15,354 nucleotides of DNA from contig JASEHM010000003.1 in NCBI GenBank assembly GCA_030018895.1, forward strand, positions 1 through 15,354, given 5' to 3'. The notes below the pieces were generated by a model that searched no databases, had not been told where the DNA came from, and saw nothing but the letters and a program-made list of their open reading frames with translations. This DNA is from Candidatus Omnitrophota bacterium. GTDB lineage: Bacteria > Omnitrophota > Gorgyraeia > Gygaellales > Profunditerraquicolaceae. This document shows positions 13,584 to 15,354 of this stretch, one piece after another. The first letter of the stretch is position 1, and each line of letters begins with the position of its first letter. Both the position numbers and the translations under genes were made by a program.

Positions 13584-14542
13584 GGGGAAAAACTATTTTA
13601 ATTACTGGTGTTGGTGGAGATATAGGACAGAGCATTATTAAGTGCTTAAAAGATAATAACACTGACCGAAAGATTAAAATAGTTGGTTGTGATATTGATC
13701 GCTATGCTGCATCGCGGCAAGAAGTGGATAGTTTTTTGGTAGCTCCATTTGTAGATCAGGAAGATAAGTATGTCGAATTTATTAAGAGTATCGTCAAAAA
13801 GGAAAAAATTGATTATCTGATTCCGACTACGGAACAAGAAATAATCGTTTTAGATAAACGAAGAGCGAGTTTTGACGGAGAATGCAAATTATTAATAAAC
13901 CCTTCTTATATTATTAATACATTTTTTGATAAATATGCTACAGTTGAGTTTCTTAGAAATAATGGTTTGCCTTGTCCTCGCACTTATCGTATAGAGGATT
14001 ATTCAGGGGAACTTAGTTTTCCATTAATATTTAAACCTCGGTTTGGTTGTGGTAGTAAAGGTCTAACGATAGCGCACGATAGAGATGAACTGGATTTTCT
14101 AAAAAAAAGCAAGAAAGATTTTATTATTCAGGAAGTGGTAGGTGACATTGACGAAGAATACACGGCTTGCGTATTTTCAAATGGTCAAGATATTCATTCG
14201 ATTGCTTTTAAGCGTTCACTTGGTTATGGAAGCCTTTCAAAAATAGCCGAATTATCTAATGATGTGGAGTTGCTTGATTTAGCTAAAAAGATAGCCTGCG
14301 CGATTGATCTGCGAGGTTCAATTAATATTCAAGTCCGAAAAACAGTACAGGGATACATACCCTTTGAGATAAATCCACGTTTTTCAAGCACGGTATATAT
14401 ACGGCATTATTTTGGATTTCGAGATGTTGAGTGGTGGTTAAACTTATGCGAAGGAAGGCAAATAACGTATACGCTACAATATAAAAGCGGGGTAGGAGTT
14501 AGAAAACTCGGCGAGATTTTTTTTGAATGCCAGCCGTTTTAA
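13580..14542 (+). CDS. ATP-grasp protein, carbamoyl-phosphate-synthase-like
   Basis: 320 residues. An N-terminal Rossmann-like pre-ATP-grasp domain carries TGVGGDIGQS (9-18). The ATP-grasp fold follows, with K152 in IFKPRFGCGSKG (glycine-rich loop about 155-161), the hinge region IIQEVVGDIDEEY, and metal ligands E263 and N265 in FEINPRFSS. Family members form an acyl phosphate and ligate a carboxylate to an amine or similar nucleophile. In a cluster that makes amino sugars, attachment of an amino-acid or other acyl group to a sugar amine is an attractive guess, not shown. It is coupled by ATGA to the phosphoesterase, and its end overlaps the broadest reading of the GNAT frame. Confidence 0.82.
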   Translation: MRGKTILITGVGGDIGQSIIKCLKDNNTDRKIKIVGCDIDRYAASRQEVDSFLVAPFVDQEDKYVEFIKSIVKKEKIDYLIPTTEQEIIVLDKRRASFDGECKLLINPSYIINTFFDKYATVEFLRNNGLPCPRTYRIEDYSGELSFPLIFKPRFGCGSKGLTIAHDRDELDFLKKSKKDFIIQEVVGDIDEEYTACVFSNGQDIHSIAFKRSLGYGSLSKIAELSNDVELLDLAKKIACAIDLRGSINIQVRKTVQGYIPFEINPRFSSTVYIRHYFGFRDVEWWLNLCEGRQITYTLQYKSGVGVRKLGEIFFECQPF

Positions 14543-14550
14543 AGAAGACT

Positions 14551-15111
14551 ATGAAAAAAAATATGTTACTATTGACAGGTCATTTAAAGATTAAGTTGCT
14601 TCAGGTTAGTGATATTACGTCTTCTTATGTGGATGGTTTGAATGATCCTGAAGTTAATAAATTCTTGGTAAATGCGCGATTACAAAAACAAACTAAAAAG
14701 TCTGCGGCGGATTATATATTGTTTAATCTTCGCTCACCTACCAATTTATTATTGGGTATTTTTCTTAAAAAACCATGTGTTTTGATTGGAACAATCAGGA
14801 TGGGAGATATTTCAAATTTTCATTATTTCTGCAATATTGGGATTTGCTTTTTTAATAAAACATACTGGGGTAGGGGTTATGCCTCTGAGGTTATAAAGAA
14901 AGTATGCAGTTACATTTTTGAAAAGCTTAAATTACACTATATAGAGGCAGGGGTCTATGAGAGTAACCATGCTTCTATGAGATTGTTTGAGAGGGCTGGG
15001 TTTAAAATTCAGGCGCGTTACAAAAATAAATATCGTTATGATAATGAATTTAAGCCAGTTGTTATTTGGGGATTAATAAATTCCAAGTTCAATAAAAAAT
15101 ACTTAAAATGA
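14551..15111 (+). CDS. GNAT-family N-acetyltransferase (RimJ/RimL-like; PseH-like candidate)
   Basis: 186 residues if started at 14551, just after AAGAAG; 14527 (inside the ATP-grasp gene) and 14563 are alternatives. It shows a GNAT core: LIGTIRMGDI strand region, GICFFNKTYWGRGYASEVIKKV with the acetyl-CoA loop GRGYAS at about 107-112, N139 in YESNHASM, and LFERAGFK. The fold transfers acetyl from acetyl-CoA to an amine. In the pseudaminic route PseH acetylates the 4-amino group made by PseC, and this is the only acetyltransferase visible in the window, so it is the best PseH candidate. Specificity is not provable from sequence. Its stop overlaps the next start (ATGA). Confidence 0.78.
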   Translation: MKKNMLLLTGHLKIKLLQVSDITSSYVDGLNDPEVNKFLVNARLQKQTKKSAADYILFNLRSPTNLLLGIFLKKPCVLIGTIRMGDISNFHYFCNIGICFFNKTYWGRGYASEVIKKVCSYIFEKLKLHYIEAGVYESNHASMRLFERAGFKIQARYKNKYRYDNEFKPVVIWGLINSKFNKKYLK

Positions 15112-15354
15112 ATGTTTTTTTCTTTACTACTATTATAAGGCGTACTTTTTGCAGTCGACTCAGGCGGATTATGCGGGGTTATCGGTTTCTTAAAAAAAAC
15201 GGCCAACTTGGATTACTTGTTGCTGTGCAGAATGAATTAGTTGATACTCGTTTAGATAAAATTAGCCATAATGCATCAAAGTTTTTTTTGGGCGCTGGCG
15301 CTGTTCAGGCAGACCTGATTATTCGCCAATACCTGTTCTCAAGGAGCGATGGCC
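15108..15354 (+). CDS. Unrecognised gene, 3' end beyond the window
   Basis: An open frame starts at an ATG overlapping the GNAT stop (ATGA) and runs without a stop to the window end, 82 codons. The N-terminus begins MNVFFFTTIIRRTFC, then a basic stretch RLRRIMRGYRFLKKNG, then a hydrophobic LGLLVAVQNELVD. I do not recognise a family. It does not show the start expected of PseG (a UDP-sugar hydrolase), which would be the missing pathway step. Reality of the gene is supported by the overlap geometry shared with its neighbours and by the uninterrupted frame. Confidence 0.6.
   Translation, partial: MNVFFFTTIIRRTFCSRLRRIMRGYRFLKKNGQLGLLVAVQNELVDTRLDKISHNASKFFLGAGAVQADLIIRQYLFSRSDG

Overview
The window is one strand of a dense sugar-nucleotide cluster. 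It is AT-rich, every credible gene lies on the + strand, and from the third gene onward spacing is short, with several ATGA stop/start overlaps. Short intergenic spaces, a MarR-type EPS-associated regulator, a four-helix-bundle (23S rRNA intervening-sequence type) remnant and heptamer repeats recall uncultivated Gram-negative lineages such as Omnitrophota. That placement is a low-confidence impression; the sequence does not prove it.

Layout. Positions 1-109 hold an extended -10 sigma70-type promoter and a dyad that overlaps the start codon of the regulator (110-472). Next come GDP-mannose 4,6-dehydratase (538-1581), a 5'-truncated four-helix-bundle gene between two inverted heptamer arrays (about 1584-1857), and GDP-L-fucose synthase (1878-2885), which carries an in-frame 79-bp palindrome of the same heptamers. 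These two enzymes supply GDP-L-fucose. Positions 2912-11995 hold a nonulosonic-acid (pseudaminic/legionaminic-like) module: PseB-type dehydratase, a reductase fused to a PseC-type aminotransferase, a class III aminotransferase interrupted by an intein, an aldo/keto reductase, an SpsF/PseF-type cytidylyltransferase, a TIM-barrel protein and a PseI/NeuB-type synthase. The tail (11998-15354) holds a SAM methyltransferase, a calcineurin-like phosphoesterase, an ATP-grasp protein, a GNAT acetyltransferase and an unrecognised gene cut by the window end.

How it fits together. PseB makes a 4-keto-6-deoxy UDP-sugar and PseC aminates it. A GNAT enzyme could acetylate the amine, the PseI/NeuB enzyme condenses the freed sugar with phosphoenolpyruvate, and the cytidylyltransferase activates the product with CMP. 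No PseG-type UDP-sugar hydrolase and no glycosyltransferase are recognisable here. The second aminotransferase, aldo/keto reductase, TIM barrel, methyltransferase and ATP-grasp enzyme suggest a decorated or non-standard acidic sugar for surface polysaccharide or flagellin.

Most interesting items: (1) a 333-residue intein inside the GYHG motif of a sugar aminotransferase, with a Lys where the first LAGLIDADG motif should carry an acidic residue; (2) a heptamer-based inverted-repeat element present twice within 1 kb, once around a truncated four-helix-bundle gene and once read through as extra amino acids of GDP-fucose synthase; (3) the reductase-PseC fusion; (4) the promoter/operator/start-codon overlap at the regulator.
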